DNA of 64,000 nucleotides from Henricia sp. BOLD:AAB3569 (taxonomy: Eukaryota > Echinodermata > Asteroidea > Spinulosida > Echinasteridae). The stretch spans positions 1,922,001 to 1,986,000 of the forward strand of contig JBBELK010000162.1 in NCBI GenBank assembly GCA_037783545.1, read 5' to 3'. The notes beneath the pieces were generated by a model. The model searched no databases, had not been told where the DNA came from, and saw only the letters and a program-made list of their open reading frames with translations. The translations under genes were made by a program, and so were the position numbers. Below, one piece after another: positions 10,706 through 21,856 of this stretch (position 1 is the stretch's first letter; each line of letters opens with the position of its first letter).

Positions 10706-11748
10706 AATCAGAGGCGCATGCAAAAAGAGAATTCCACCACTTTCTCGTCAAATGAAAATTGTTTTATATTGTTAACTCTCGTCAGTATGACTCAAATGTC
10801 TTGTCAACTAAATATAACGAGATGTAATTGGGTCAATTTGACAAGATATTCGCTCGCCGTGTTTTCAGTGAAATTGCCGATTTCTATGTAGATTTTCATA
10901 AATGACGAAAACTCAACAGGCTGTAATCTGTATGTTGCGGGACTTAAATATCGTGACCATGTAGAGTGCAATTTCAACATTCAATATAGAAATATACTTC
11001 CTAAGTTAAACCACGGTATTACCACAGATACAACACTCAAAATGTCAATAAACTGAATCCAATAAAATATAGAACTACTGTTTTGAAACAGAGGTGAGTG
11101 TCAAATCTCAGGGTTGTAAGGTGTGGAAATAGTTTACCTGTTCACATTACTCATAAAAAAAATCCTTTGAACGGTTCAAACACCAATATAGAACATACTT
11201 GCTTGCTTGAACATTAAACAACTGGAATATTACCAGGGGTGGGGTACGGGGGGTTCGAATACATTTCCTTTCCATAAAATAATGTCCCTTTGTCCTTTAT
11301 TTATTCTTCTTTAGTTTGTGATTAGGATCGTCTTGAGTGCTTAATGAGACTGGTTCTTCTGCACTGTACACACTTACAATGTACACGTTTATTTAATTAA
11401 ATGAAACGTATTGTATTAACCATTGAGTACTGTTTAAATACCAAATGTAGTGTGTCTGCAAACACATAAAGAGTTTATGAAATTACCAAGATGAAAGAGG
11501 TAATATACAAAAACATGACCACAGACATGATACATTTTGCCATTTTTTTTAACTCGCTGCTATAGAGGACGCTTTATGGCCAATAAAATGCCGGAACTAA
11601 TTTTCTGAATGACAGATTACACGTCACGATGGTTTGTATTGTACATACATGGCAATTAGTCAAGTGTTATTAAACCACTCTACCATTCCAACATCCTACT
11701 GATATTATGGTAATCACACCGAGCAATTTACCGTTTGCAAAATCTTAC
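10706..11748. other. Intron 3 sequence, nothing recognised
   Basis: AT-rich intron sequence between exons 3 and 4 of the receptor gene. No exon-like frame with splice borders, no clear TIRs. Confidence 0.5.
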
Positions 11749-11916
11749 CGCTCGAAAGTATTCATTGTCCTCGAAAATGATAGCGACCTTTGTCCAACCC
11801 ATGTACTGCATGAAGGCGACTCGTGCGGGGTTCACGCTATCCTCACTCCAATACATCTGCACTGTCAGTCTGTACCTGTCGCGGTCACGTAAGGCTTGCG
11901 AATTTGCAAGGCAGAC
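11749..11916 (-). CDS. GABA-B-like receptor, exon 3 (ligand domain)
   Basis: One hundred and sixty-eight bases (56 codons) encode VCLANSQALRDRDRYRLTVQ, then MYWSEDSVNPARVAFMQYMG, then WTKVAIIFEDNEYFRA. The acceptor is TATATTAG and the donor GTAAGA on the minus strand, both phase 0. The segment aligns with GABA-B receptors at [37 protein letters not shown] and following. The ALxxRxRY, NPARVAF and GWTKVAI blocks are the clearest family marks in the window. The serine-rich loop that binds ligand in GABA-B1 (SYGSSS) is replaced by CLANSQ, and the HPS following the FRT is replaced by YWSED, so binding of GABA itself is doubtful. Known: this family forms heterodimers at the plasma membrane and couples to G proteins. 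Confidence 0.9.
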
Positions 11917-12139
11917 CTAATATACATGTATGAACCAACCAAATAAGAAAACATTTTAAAAAATAAATGGAATTATACATACACAGATTGATTTGCTGAC
12001 CTGATTGGTTTGCCAAGACTTTTGTTTCCTGACCTAGATACACGTACGATGTTATTTCTAAGTTATATTGTTGTTTTAACAAAGTCTGACCAAGAGGCCT
12101 CAACAATGTACATAACAGGTCAGACTGTGTGATTGTACT

Positions 12140-13470
12140 AAAAACAAAAAAACAACAAAGATTTTGCAAAGATTATGATATCGTCAAGATAAACCAGACA
12201 TATTTTCCAATGAAGACCAGCTAGGACGCGTTTCATTAAACGCTCGAAAGTGGCTGGGGCACTACAAAGCCCAAATGGCATGACTTTAAATTCGTAGAAA
12301 GCAGTACGTGCCAGCCGAAATGGCAGTTTTAAGACCAAACTTGTTTTCTGTGAAATGTTTGCCATTGTAGACGTGGCTTTATTTATGTGAGTGTTTGGTG
12401 ATAGTGTTTGCCAGTGTAGACGAGGCTTATAAGGAAGCTTAAGAAAAGGGTTATGAATATGTTTTCAAGCAATTGCTTTTGCGTTTGCTTCTGCTTGATG
12501 GGCTTGTTTTTGCTCGATGCTTCTTCTTATTAGCAGTTGGTAGTTTTTATGTATTGGGCCCAATGTTACAACTGCATTTTGTTGTGCCGGTAGTTTGCAA
12601 AATATATGTATGTGGCCAACGTTACCACAGTTATAACATTCTTTGGTTTTACGGTTGTACGTTTGCAATAAATGTTGAACAAGCTTTATGTTTTCATCAA
12701 GTTTACGTTGTAACGTAGAAATTCGTTTATCAATTGAGGTGTTCTCTTTAGGCCCTTTATTTTCGTGAACACTAGCCAGTCGCTACTGCTGTTGCGTAGC
12801 AGCCGTTTCAGCGATACGCAATGTGTCCCTAATATAAGAGATTTGGGTCGGCGCGGCGTATACTTTAGCCCTTATTGCAGGGGCCAATTTCATAATGGCG
12901 CTATTTAGCACAAATTTTGCTTAGCATAGAGTTGCTTTGCATAGAGGTGCTTAACGCACCAAACCCCCCCCCCCCCCCCGCCCCCCCCCCCCCCCCCCCC
13001 CGCCCCCCCCCCCCCCCCCCCCCCACCCCCCCCTAAAAACTGAAAGGAATTCCTTGGAAATTCCTTGGATGTTTGTGGGGGAACAATGGTAAGGGGGATA
13101 CCTTCTACAAAATATCGTGCTGCTGCATATGAAATTTTGTGCTAAACAGCGCCATGAAATTGGCCCCAGGTGGGCGCACGGAAACTACAAAATAGCTTAC
13201 CGCTAAGTGTTTTGCGTTAATTGTGTCCATTTGCGGTTATGCATTGCTGATTAGCGTGTGAACATCCTGCGCTGACGCAGCCAACTTTTCGCCTTGCTTG
13301 CGTTCGCGTTGTTTCAGCTGTGTGCAATACGCATCGACACTATGTATCGGGCTAAAACGAGCACTCAATTCATCAACAACAAAATCGTGATTATGTTTGT
13401 ACGAGTTAAGCCCCCTTTCACGATTTTGAATCGTGAGCATCCGCAACTGGTCAAATTTTAGTACCATGTG
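12140..13470 (-). mobile_element. Ty3/Gypsy-like LTR retrotransposon fossil
   Basis: The minus strand carries remnants of three parts in the expected order: a gag-like region (about 13240-13470, with a FDQLRMLTIQNRERG-type opening), a CCHC zinc knuckle (CYNCGNVGHIHIFC, about 12590-12640), and a short piece of reverse transcriptase ending in the YLDDIIIF box (about 12140-12330). It is heavily broken and incomplete, with many breaks, no protease or integrase seen and no LTRs recognised. A MITE (12878-13168) is inserted in it. It looks old. It lies in intron 2 of the receptor gene. Confidence 0.8.
12878..13168. repeat. MITE with CAGGGGCCAATTTCAT ends and C-tract
   Basis: The left end CAGGGGCCAATTTCATAATG and right end CATGAAATTGGCCCC are inverted, followed inwards by matching GGCGCTATTTAGCACAAATT and AATTTTGTGCTAAACAGCGC. 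A C-tract interrupted by G and A at 12965-13033 fills part of the centre. A shorter, diverged relative with the same start lies at 26470-26545. The CAGGG start suggests a hAT-like origin; I see no clear target duplication. Confidence 0.75.
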
Positions 13471-13599
13471 GTACCCCCGCGCTAATTGGAAGAACTTAAT
13501 TTCTTGAGTTTATTCACGGACATCGGTGGCTTACCACTAGGCAAGTAAGCCGGCAAACTACTCAGGTCGAGTTGAGGAATTGGCGCTTTAGAATTAGTG

Positions 13600-13862
13600 A
13601 GTTTAAATGTGGAGTAACCCATGGTTTATTCCCAGCGTGGCTAGACGTGATCTTGGTAGGAAAAAACCTATCAATGGTACCTTGTTAATTAGGGTTTGTT
13701 TCGCCCTTACCCGACGTAGATTAGCACTGTATAGGCCCTACTCAGTGCTTTCCCGAGACACTATGAAAAACGTCATAGCGTGCTCGGGTGGAATTCGAAA
13801 CCACGACCTCATGCAAACAAGGCAGACGTCTTAACCACTCGAACACCGAGCTAGCCGGTGTT
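13600..13862 (-). repeat. tRNA-derived SINE
   Basis: Read on the minus strand, the head contains TAGCTCGGTGTTCGAGTGG, resembling an A box, and GGTTTCGAATTCCACC, resembling a B box with one extra base, spaced as in a tRNA (about 13855 down to 13788). The GTGGTTAAGACGTCTGCCTT segment recalls a serine- or leucine-type tRNA. The body continues leftwards to about 13600 without an obvious tail. Confidence 0.7.
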
Positions 13863-13917
13863 GAATGGCCGGTTCGAATCATTTCGCAACGGGGATTGCA
13901 ATTAATCAGTAATTGAT

Positions 13918-14170
13918 TTAGCTTGCGTCGGGGAGAATGAATGTTAATGTTAAGATGGAGTTGATGTGCAAGTGGAAGTTGACTGTCTTGGAGAACTTAA
14001 CTCCTAGGATGTCAAGCTCATCCTCCTCTTCAAGTGTTATGCCACCAGGAGTAAGGTGATGACGCCGAGATGGTTTCTTCTTGCTCATGGTCATCACCTT
14101 ACACTCCTCTGGAGCGAAGATGACCTTCCATTTCAATGCCCAGTTGCAAATTTTGTCGAGATCGACCCAA
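13918..14170 (-). mobile_element. LINE reverse-transcriptase scrap
   Basis: The minus strand reads DLDKICNWALKWKVIFAPEE, then CKVMTMSKKKPSRRHHLTPG, then LEEEDELDILGVKFSKTVNF. This KWK-F-P-KC-VM ... ELDILGVKFD pattern belongs to the region after the YADD box of jockey/CR1-type LINE reverse transcriptases. Only about 80 codons remain; both sides are missing. Confidence 0.75.
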
Positions 14171-15356
14171 ATACATTCGACGGCATCATTTTCAAGATCA
14201 CATCGGCGAGTAAAAGTGTGTCTCTAATGTACATGGCTACCCCGCCGCCATGGCGATTTCTGTATTTTCTAACGATAGAATACCCAAGAAGTGCAATTTC
14301 CCCATAAGAAATCGTGTCATTCGAAGCAGTTTAGAGTGCCAGTTTCCACCGTTTAGAGCATAATTAGGAAGTACAAGGAGTTCCGCAGAGTGAGAAACCT
14401 TAAAGAGGAAGAATACCCCTTGACGAAAATCCAGCATTTAGGCTTTTTTCGATAGTCCAAACATTCCCTTGCCGACGTGGATTTTTATTATTTTTTAATT
14501 GTCGGTTTTAAGTGGATAAATTGCAAGCAAAAGTGCGCTTTTCGAAAATGAGATTTTCGCGATTTCTGAAACGCTCATTAGGTATTCATGATATGCGCGT
14601 GACCCCGTGACGCAATCCTGAGAAAGAGAAGTCAACACGATTGTTAGCTCCATACGTTTACACGCAAAAAACTTGGAAAACCGTCTCTGTTAGATGGTGT
14701 TTTTTGAAGAATTTTGTTGGTCCAAAAAGCCAGAGATATGCCCAGTAGCTGCGTGGTTGTATGTTTTACCAGACACTATGAAAAAAAAAGAGCAGAAAGA
14801 TGTTCTTTTCTATTACCAAGAGAGAAACAATTGAGTCGCTCATTCTAACTTGTACCGGCCGATACCCCGCAGGGAACCGTTCCATGCTGTACACAGACCG
14901 CTGTGAATGCCGTTCGTTCCGTGACAAAACCACCCGTCGCAATGCACCAGTATTTACTTCAAAAGAGCTTCATTGTGAGCCTTAATTTCACCGTTTTTTC
15001 ACAAAACAGGTAATAGTAGATTGTTGTCATATTACATGAAGTGTTTTTCACGTTTGTATTTTGAATTACAAGGACAAAACAGGCATGATAAACATTCACT
15101 TCGTGTATTTTCCATTCAATACTGCACAGGCCGTTTTGTATGTTTCTCAGGATGACGTCAAAACCCTGTTGATAAACAAACCAAGTGACCTCGAGCGTTT
15201 CAGAATTTTGGGTGAAGAGGGTCGGAACTACTTTACGTTTTAAGCAAAAGCCTGTCGATTTTTTGTGAAAAACAAGTTGTGATGGTGTTGTAGACTCTTA
15301 CACCTCCATGATAAACAGAAAAACTTAAACAATGTGGACGGGGGGATTCTAGCTGT
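14171..15356 (+). other. Intron 2 sequence with weak THAP-like opening
   Basis: At 14739 a frame opens MPSSCVVVCFTRHYEKKKEQ, reminiscent of a THAP zinc-finger start (MPxxC...C), but it stops about 32 codons in and the expected tryptophan and later C-x2-H spacing are not found. A frame shift leads into a 61-codon frame to 14985 that I do not recognise. It could be a remnant of a P-element-type transposase or chance. Nothing else is recognised. Confidence 0.2.
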
Positions 15357-17391
15357 TTAAAGGGCGTGGTCATAAGTCGAAGGTGTCATCTCGTCTGGCA
15401 AGAAAAGTGTGCCGAGAAGCCAGCAACAGTCCTCGCATGGCCATGAAGGGTCTCCTGAACAGCCTTGGTGAGTCTGGGACCAAGATATCCAGGCAGACAT
15501 TGCAACAGGGAGGTCTCCATGGCCGCCGACCTAAAAAAGAAAAGAAAAACAAGACGGCACTCATGAGGCGGAGACACCGGGAAGCTTGTCTGGCCTTCGC
15601 TAAAGCACACCTGGACAAGGATCCAAGCTTCTGGTCATCGATTTTGTGGTCATACGAGACAAAAATGGAGCTTTTCGGGCACATGGATGTTGCTTATGTC
15701 TGGCGAAAGAATGGGGAAGCGTACAATCCAAACAACACGGTCCCAACCGTCAAGCATGCATGGAGGTGGTAGCATCATGCTGGGGATGCTTCTCGGCAAA
15801 TAGGACTGGGAATCTCGTCAAAGTGGATGGGATCGTGAAAAGGGAGTAGTACATTAATGATAATCGATGAAAACATCAAGCAGTCCGCTGAGAAACTCTA
15901 GCTTGGTCAGCAATTGGACCTACCAGCAGGACAACGATCTCAAACATACTGCCAAGGCAGTCACGAAATGGTTCGAGGACAACCATGTTGACGCTCTGGA
16001 GTGGCCGAGCCAAAGCCCGGATCTCAACCCGATCGATAACCTATGAAAGGAACTCAAGACTCGGGTGATGGCAAGGAAGCCATTCAACCTCAATGACCTT
16101 AAGACTTTTGCGAAGGAGGAGAGGGCGAAAATTGTAAGCCGATACAGGAACCGTTTGGAGGCAGTGATAAAAAACAAAGACTTTTCTATTGATTGTTAAG
16201 AGTGACTTTATTAAGGGTGTGAATAATTATGTACATGACCTTTTTTGGGGAAATATGTCAAAAAAATACCCCCCAAAAAATATATTACAGAAAATGGGTG
16301 AGGTCACAATTCTGTGTGTGTTACGTGTTAGTGTTAGTGTTACATATCTGTTAACAGATCTGTTAACACGGCATTAATCTCGACCTCTAACTGAACGTCC
16401 AGGTTAACACCGTGTTAACAGATATGTTAACACGGTGTTAACATCATGTTAATTATCTGCACTGTACATAGGGCAAAGTCACAACTCTGGGTTGCGTGTT
16501 AGTGTTAGTGTAACAGATCTGTTAACTTAATCAGAATTGTGACCTCAGAACAAACCCCGTGTTAACTCAATGTTAACATGGTGTTTAGGACGTGTTAGTG
16601 TTACATCTCATGTTAGTTCAACACCTCATGTTACAGATCGTGTTAGTGTAACAGATCTGTTAACAGATCTGTCAAGTTAATCTGAACGAAGTGGGTGGTG
16701 TTAATTTTGATTGATTTAGAACTTTCGTGATTTTCAATAAATTGAGTTTCATTTTTCAACACAACTTATAAATGTGTTGGATCTTGCATTCTACCCACAA
16801 TTGAGAATTTTCTTTGGCTCCGTAAATGTTTTGAAAATGTCAATCACTAGTGGTTAAGCTCGTGTAACACGGACCGGATGTCACAATTCTGTGTGTGTTA
16901 GTGCTGAAAGTCGCGTGCAGAACCCTACCGACTTGACATTTCCCAAGATGCCGAGTCAACAGATCTGTTACACTAACACTAACACGGTTTCCCGAGACGC
17001 CAATTTAACTCGATGTTAACTCGATGTTAACATGGTGTTAACAGATCTGTCATACTAACACTAACACGCAACACAGGATTGCGCCCTCACTCGCTGCAAT
17101 TTGCGGTTCTGTACATGACTTTTAACACGTCCTGTTAACACGGCGTTTGTTCTGAGGTAACAATTCTAATTAAGATAACAGATCTGTTAACAGATCTGTA
17201 ACTGTAACACTAACACTAACACGTAACACACACCGAATTGTGACCTCACCCAATGTCACTTGTTGTTATTCTTTCAGTTTTTTTGGCACATAGTTATCAT
17301 AAGTAAGCCAGACAAAACACACCTATTTATTAACATGATTCAAAATACTCTAAAAATTACAAGGGTATGAATAATTTTGGGCACAACTGTA
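15357..17391 (+). mobile_element. Tc1-like transposon, broken, with nested element
   Basis: A Tc1-type transposase can be followed along the plus strand: KVSSRLARKVCREASNSPRM near 15380, SGTKISRQTLQ near 15475, LHGRRPKKEKK near 15520, LAFAKAHLDKDPSFWSSILW near 15600, the first catalytic aspartate changed (WSYETKMELFG for WSDETK) near 15650, VAYVWRKNGEAYNPNNTVPT near 15690, then a frameshift to CWGCFSANRTGNLVKVDGIV near 15785, [12 protein letters not shown] near 15930, and [12 protein letters not shown] near 16010. It has several stops and frameshifts. The right terminus (GGGTATGAATAATTTTGGGC ... CTGTA) at 17362-17391 is intact, and the left terminus is missing. The element is split by the foldback element at 16295-17252. 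Confidence 0.85.
16295..17252. mobile_element. Foldback element of GTTAACAGATCTGTTAAC words
   Basis: The ends TGGGTGAGGTCACAATTCTG and CGAATTGTGACCTCACCCA are inverted repeats that continue inward as GTTACGTGTTAGTGTTAGTG and its inverse, giving arms of about 50 bp. The interior repeats GTTAACAGATCTGTTAACAC, CATGTTAAC and TGTTAGTGTTAC many times in both orientations, plus internal copies of TCACAATTCTG. It is non-coding and sits inside the 3' part of the Tc1-like element. Confidence 0.85.
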
Positions 17392-17717
17392 CGTATCCAC
17401 TCACGGCGTCCCTGACGTCCTAGTCGCTCGCGACTGACTTCCGTGATGATATACTTTATTATTAACTTGAGATGACGAAGAAGGAGATGCAGCTTTAGAA
17501 GTGGAAGGAAAACCCACAGAGAAAAATGGGACTGCAAACCCAAAGGCGGGGAAAGAACCACAGGTAAAAGGCGGGGAAAGAACCACTACGCCAACCCGAC
17601 CGCCCTTTGGGTCCATTCTGAACGACATCCTTGTTTATGCTGGTTAGTGGACAGGAACTACTTAATATGCGAATGTTTCAATGGGATAATCATATAATCA
17701 AGAGATGCAATGTCATC
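17392..17717. other. Intron 2 sequence, dispersed-repeat resemblance
   Basis: The segment GAAGAAGGAGATGCAGCTTT ... GGAAAACCCACAGAG around 17480-17525 loosely matches 3835-3925, so it may belong to a dispersed family. Otherwise unremarkable. Confidence 0.35.
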
Positions 17718-17965
17718 GGGCGCCTTGGATTCACACTGAGCCTTTTCGCACGTAAAGTCGACGCGCGTCGCTTTGTGAAAAAGCGGTGTGGATGAAATTT
17801 GAAGCAAAACGACGCACGGAAAATTACAGAATTAAAAAACAAATTCCGCCCAAATTGATTCTGAAATTTCCAGTGCGTCGTTTTACTCCAAATTTTTTCC
17901 CAGCCACTTTTTATCAAAGAAACGCGCTTCGAAATTCCGCGAAAAGGCCCAGTGCGAATCCGCCA
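17718..17965. repeat. Inverted-repeat element (MITE-like)
   Basis: GGATTCACACTGAGCCTTTTCGC at about 17727 is matched inverted by GCGAAAAGGCCCAGTGCGAATCC ending near 17961. Secondary inverted pieces (GACGCGCG, AAAACGACGCA / GTGCGTCGTTTT) lie inside. No coding capacity; the frames here are shadows. Confidence 0.7.
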
Positions 17966-18713
17966 CCCCAGTTTCTTTTCTATTTTACCACACATGGATT
18001 TCATTTGCAGCGCCGGCAGTTGAGTGTTCTGGCCTGCCTGCAAGCTGATTTTTATTTCCCATTCACTTCACAGCCGTACTGTGTACACAGGCACGGACCC
18101 GGTCATTTTGCATATCCCAGCAATAGCTAGCTATTTATCTTATTGGTCGCTTTCGAGTTCTGTGTATATTGACGCGAGAGCAGGTTGCGTAATTGGCTCG
18201 TTACGTAGCAATGCCTCAAGTTCAGACAATATTAGAAAATCACTCGGTGAATCAACAATTTTCGTACTGACAATAAAGTTGCAGTGATCTTTATAGGTAT
18301 TATTACTGTGCTGTGCAGTCATGACCACCACAAGGCCCGCAAGTCTTTACAGTCTGTTGGGCTTAGTCAAGTATCATCATACTTGCCACGAACTGCAACT
18401 GCAGACATCCTTCAGTGTGCACGAATCCGTAGGTGCCTGTGACAACACTGTTTCCGCAATGAGTGCCTTGCGATAGTGCCTATACATGTAGTGCCTCAAG
18501 TAGGCCTAGCCTAAATGTGTGCTGAGTTTGTGGTAATGGCAGTTGGGTCAAAAATGAGGATTCAGTGACCATGCAGAGCATAAGTTTCTGTTATGACTAA
18601 TTCTTAATCTTGAGGGCATTTTTGAAAAGAAAAAAATGGCCCCTATGTGGGCGGAATCCAGGAGGGGGTTAAATCCATAATACAGGGGTCAAAAGTGGAA
18701 ATGATTTGATTGC

Positions 18714-18887
18714 CGTAAAAAGGTAACCAAACTGTTCGGCTTGTCACAAGGATTAAAAAGGTATAGTTTCTAGTGGTTACGGAGATATAAGACAAAACGT
18801 GTCAAATGTCATCGCAAAAGGTTAAATCTTTAACAATGATCCGGTTGTTATTTTTTTAAAGCCGTACAGTTTGGTTCCCTTTTTACG
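18714..18887. repeat. Short MITE with CGTAAAAAGG ends
   Basis: CGTAAAAAGGTAACCAAACTG at 18714 is repeated inverted as CAGTTTGGTTCCCTTTTTACG ending at 18887, with GTTCGGCTT/AAGCCGTAC continuing inward. About 174 bp, non-coding. Confidence 0.75.
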
Positions 18888-19608
18888 TTGTGGAAAATTT
18901 TCTTGAATATTTTCTAGACTGTGATACAAAGACAAGTCTAACCCTTTGTAAAATATTTTAAATATTCTACATTATTTAGAAATTGCACAGACATTTCTTT
19001 AAACAATTTTCTTAACTTGAAAGGGCCATTTTTGTTATGGAAGTACTCAAATACATGTATTTGCGATGTCGTACATTTTGTCGCATACTTTGGTGCATAC
19101 TTGGCATGCCTAAGCGGCGCGTTTTTGAAGCTAGAGGATCTACCTAACGCGCGTCGCCAGGAAAATATGGGAAACTGGCTTTAAAGACCCCAGCTTCCAA
19201 AAAAAATGCCAAGTATACAATACAGTATGCAAAAAAACATGACATTGGAAATATTTGCAAAGATATTTAAGAAACAATGTGCGACATTGCAAATTTGCAA
19301 AGATATTTGCGGGGAAAAAAATGCGACATCGCAAATATTTTGCAAAGATATTTGCGATTTCCAATGTCCCTTGTACGCCGCGATAGATAAATTTGTATTG
19401 ATGCTCAATATATATCAACCAGTGCAAACATCATTAGCGTGGTCGAAAATGTTTTTGTAAGTTTAGGAGCTTTGAATATCAATTTCCCAAAACGTCACAG
19501 CACTACGGCTACAAACCACACTTTGAAAAGTTAGTTTTACTCCAATAGTCCATTAAATGACTTTTTCTAACTTAACATCGGGCTAAAACATATCAATAAT
19601 CAACCCTG
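18888..19608. other. Intron 2 sequence with short AT repeats
   Basis: Around 19245-19365 the word TTTGCAAAGATATTTGCG recurs three times with decay. Nothing else is recognised. Confidence 0.45.
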
Positions 19609-19681
19609 CACTCTAAAAACTGAAGTGTTAAAACCTAGCACTATCCAAGTGCTACATAAATTCAGCACTTTAAGTTTTAAG

Positions 19682-19797
19682 ATAGTGCTATAATAACACT
19701 TGGAGGCGTTCATTTCCAACACCATAATTGGTGCTATTCATAGTGCTATAATAACACTTGGAGGCGTTCATTTCCAACACCATAATTGGTGCTATTC
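19682..19797. repeat. Exact 58-bp tandem duplication inside MITE
   Basis: The 58 bases starting ATAGTGCTATAATAACACTT at 19682 are repeated immediately at 19740-19797 without visible change, indicating a recent event or an assembly artefact. Confidence 0.95.
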
Positions 19798-20059
19798 TAG
19801 CACTTCAAAGTGCTTTAATAGTGTTAAGAATTATACTACTGGGTTTGCTCATTTGGAAATATCATCATTCAATAGAATTAAGTTTCATTGTTAAAATCTT
19901 ACTTACCAGAAGCTACAGATAACTCATCTTTATGTTGAAAATTCCACTTGAAATCGAACTTTTTCGCGTCATGAACGGAGCGAAACTTGTTCACAAATCG
20001 CTATTTTTTTTCGCGCGAATCGCGTCGACGCGTGTTGATGACAGCCGCGGATTTCCGTA

Positions 20060-20816
20060 CACTGCAAAAAACGCGGTGTTAAATTTCTAACACCAAGGTT
20101 TTTTAATTCTTTGGGTGTTACATTTGTGTCAAACGAACACCGGTGTAATAGATTAACAGCACAAAAAGTGGTGTAGATTTTGCATGGTGTTAAACTTGAT
20201 AAACTGCGCATGATCATTATGCATAATGCAGAAATCCAGCTATTTGATTGGCTACATGCGTTTCTGATCATTTTTCCGCGTTTAAGCATACAAACCATAA
20301 TTACCACGTTGTACTTATGGCTAGACTATCTGAATTTTTCTTCCCTATGATATCTTCATTATTCCTTAAGGGATGTGACGAAATCATGAAAAAACATGAT
20401 GAAAACAATGGTATATTGCTGTTGCACAATTTCATTGCTGTTCCACCACAAACAGATCAGTGTTGAAATATTTTAACACCAAATGCTGGTGTTAATTTAC
20501 ACCATGGGTGTTAAATTTAACACCAATTGGTGTCGGCTTTGAATTCTGTAAGAATAAATCAACTGTATAATTGTTACAATTTAATTCCACATTTAGGTGT
20601 AAATTAACACCAACATTCCTGCCCAAAATAAACACCAAGAAGAATACGTTGACACCAAATGGGGTTGTTAGAGTTTAACACTCTTCTTAGTGTTAAAAAC
20701 TATTGATTTCCAAATTGGTGTTACTCAACACCCAAATCCTTGCCCAATATGGATACCAACAAAGAATCAAATTTGACACCAGTGGTGTAGATTTTAACAC
20801 CGCATTTTTTGCAGTG
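20060..20816. repeat. MITE of GGTGTTAA words, TA-flanked, complete
   Basis: CACTGCAAAAAACGCGGTGT at the left and its inverse ACACCGCATTTTTTGCAGTG at the right differ at one position. Each is bordered by TA (20058-20059 and 20817-20818). The interior near both ends is built from GGTGTTAA/TTAACACC words; the centre is unique. It shares ends with 10303-10524. The TA borders fit a Tc1/mariner-type insertion. Confidence 0.85.
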
Positions 20817-21340
20817 TATTATTTTACTACATCGACAGACAGCAAAAAAAACCAACAGGTCACGGAGTAATGAATATTTATTTTTGCATGACCCCGGCGA
20901 AATCTTGCGCATGCGCCCAACCGCTTCATCAAGTGCTGTGTGGATTGCACCTTGGGGTGCTGGATGTACACCAAGATGGTGCTACAAAGGACTTAAATCA
21001 ACACTATATTAGTGCTGTATTGGTAGCACTTTCACAGCACTTAGATAGTGCTGCAATGCTGACACTTCATCAAGTGCTGAAATGGCACTTGAGGTGCAGT
21101 CCCTCAGGAAGCACCTGGATAGTGCTAAATCTAACACTTAGGGATTTATTTATAACACTTCAGTTTTTAGAGTGTGCCGCAACATTATTAACTTTCAGTT
21201 ACTCATTCATTCTTATTTACTCGACACCACTTAATAAAATGTAATCGTTAAAAAAGACAAAACATATGAATAAAATGTTTTTAAGGAAAACGAATACCGC
21301 ATACAAATTTTGAAATAAAATATCGTGTCACGTCACTTAC

Positions 21341-21478
21341 TTGAACGAGGTTGTACAATGGCGAAACCTCATTTACCACTAGTGCTTGTCGAGATAGGAT
21401 AGGGCCCCACGTCATCAACAAGTGCGGGCCATTGTACACGAGGTCGTTCAATAGTTCCAACGCCTCATTTGGCGAGCC
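21341..21478 (-). CDS. GABA-B-like receptor, exon 2 (ligand domain)
   Basis: One hundred and thirty-eight bases (46 codons) encode GSPNEALELLNDLVYNGPHL, then LMTWGPILSRQALVVNEVSP, then LYNLVQ. The acceptor is GCTCGTTTTACAG and the donor GTAAGT on the minus strand, both phase 0. It aligns with the GABA-B1 segment that runs from the first conserved cysteine region through YELLYNDP and MPGCSSVST to WNLIVLS. Both cysteines of that segment, which pair in GABA-B1, are absent here (N/G near the first, GPIL at the second), as is the serine that contacts ligand. The loss of both partners together argues for a genuine divergent receptor, not for a sequencing error. Confidence 0.87.
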
Positions 21479-21639
21479 CTGTAAAACGAGCAAAATATCT
21501 ATAATAGTCAACGCTCGCAATTCGTCGTGCGAGGAGTGAGTTTGATGTTATCGTGATTCATAGAAAATAAAGGCAAATTAACCTTCACTAAAAAATATGA
21601 AATACATGACGCCTCCATGACATCATTTTGCATTATGCT

Positions 21640-21856
21640 TACAGAGGGGGGGTGGTGCGGGGGGGTGCGGGGGGGGGGGGGGTGTGCGGGGGGGAGGGGG
21701 GGGGGGGGGTTGGGGGTGGGGGTGCGGGGGGGGATGGGGGAGGGGTGCGGGGGGCTGGAGTGCGGGGGGGGGGGGGGGGTGGGGGGGGTTTGCACAGACC
21801 TCAGCTGGGGTCTGTGCAGAGGTCCCCCCAACCCCCCGTAGTTACGCCACTGCTTA
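21640..21856. repeat. G-rich hAT-like terminus with CAGTGGCGTAAC end
   Basis: Nearly pure G with interspersed T, A and C (21645-21790), then an inverted pair GCACAGACC...GGTCTGTGC, then CCCCCCGTAGTTACGCCACTG, which is the inverse of a CAGTGGCGTAACTACGGGGGG end common to hAT-type MITEs. The opposite end is not clear. Long glycine and proline frames on both strands are composition artefacts. Confidence 0.55.

Larger units (their letters stand above)
19609..21174. repeat. Composite MITE of AGTGCT/AGCACT words
   Basis: The outer ends CACTCTAAAAACTGAAGTGTT (19609) and AACACTTCAGTTTTTAGAGTG (to 21174) are inverted repeats. Sequence near both ends is dense in AGTGCT and AGCACT words (19640-19830 and 20925-21140). 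The centre holds unrelated sequence and a complete GGTGTTAA-word MITE at 20060-20816, so this appears to be one such element disrupted by another of the same design. No coding capacity. Confidence 0.75.

Noticed and set aside
12965-13033. Regulatory C-tract
   Set aside because: It lies inside a MITE and matches the homopolymer tracts seen in other elements; its length may also be unreliable.
14739-14985. THAP-domain protein gene
   Set aside because: Only the opening MPSSC...C looks right; the frame stops early and the rest of the zinc-binding pattern is not found.
19921-19980. Extra minus-strand receptor exon ending at a GTAAGTAAG donor near 19905
   Set aside because: The frame gives only about 18 codons with a stop before the donor and no fit between exons 2 and 3, which already join in frame.
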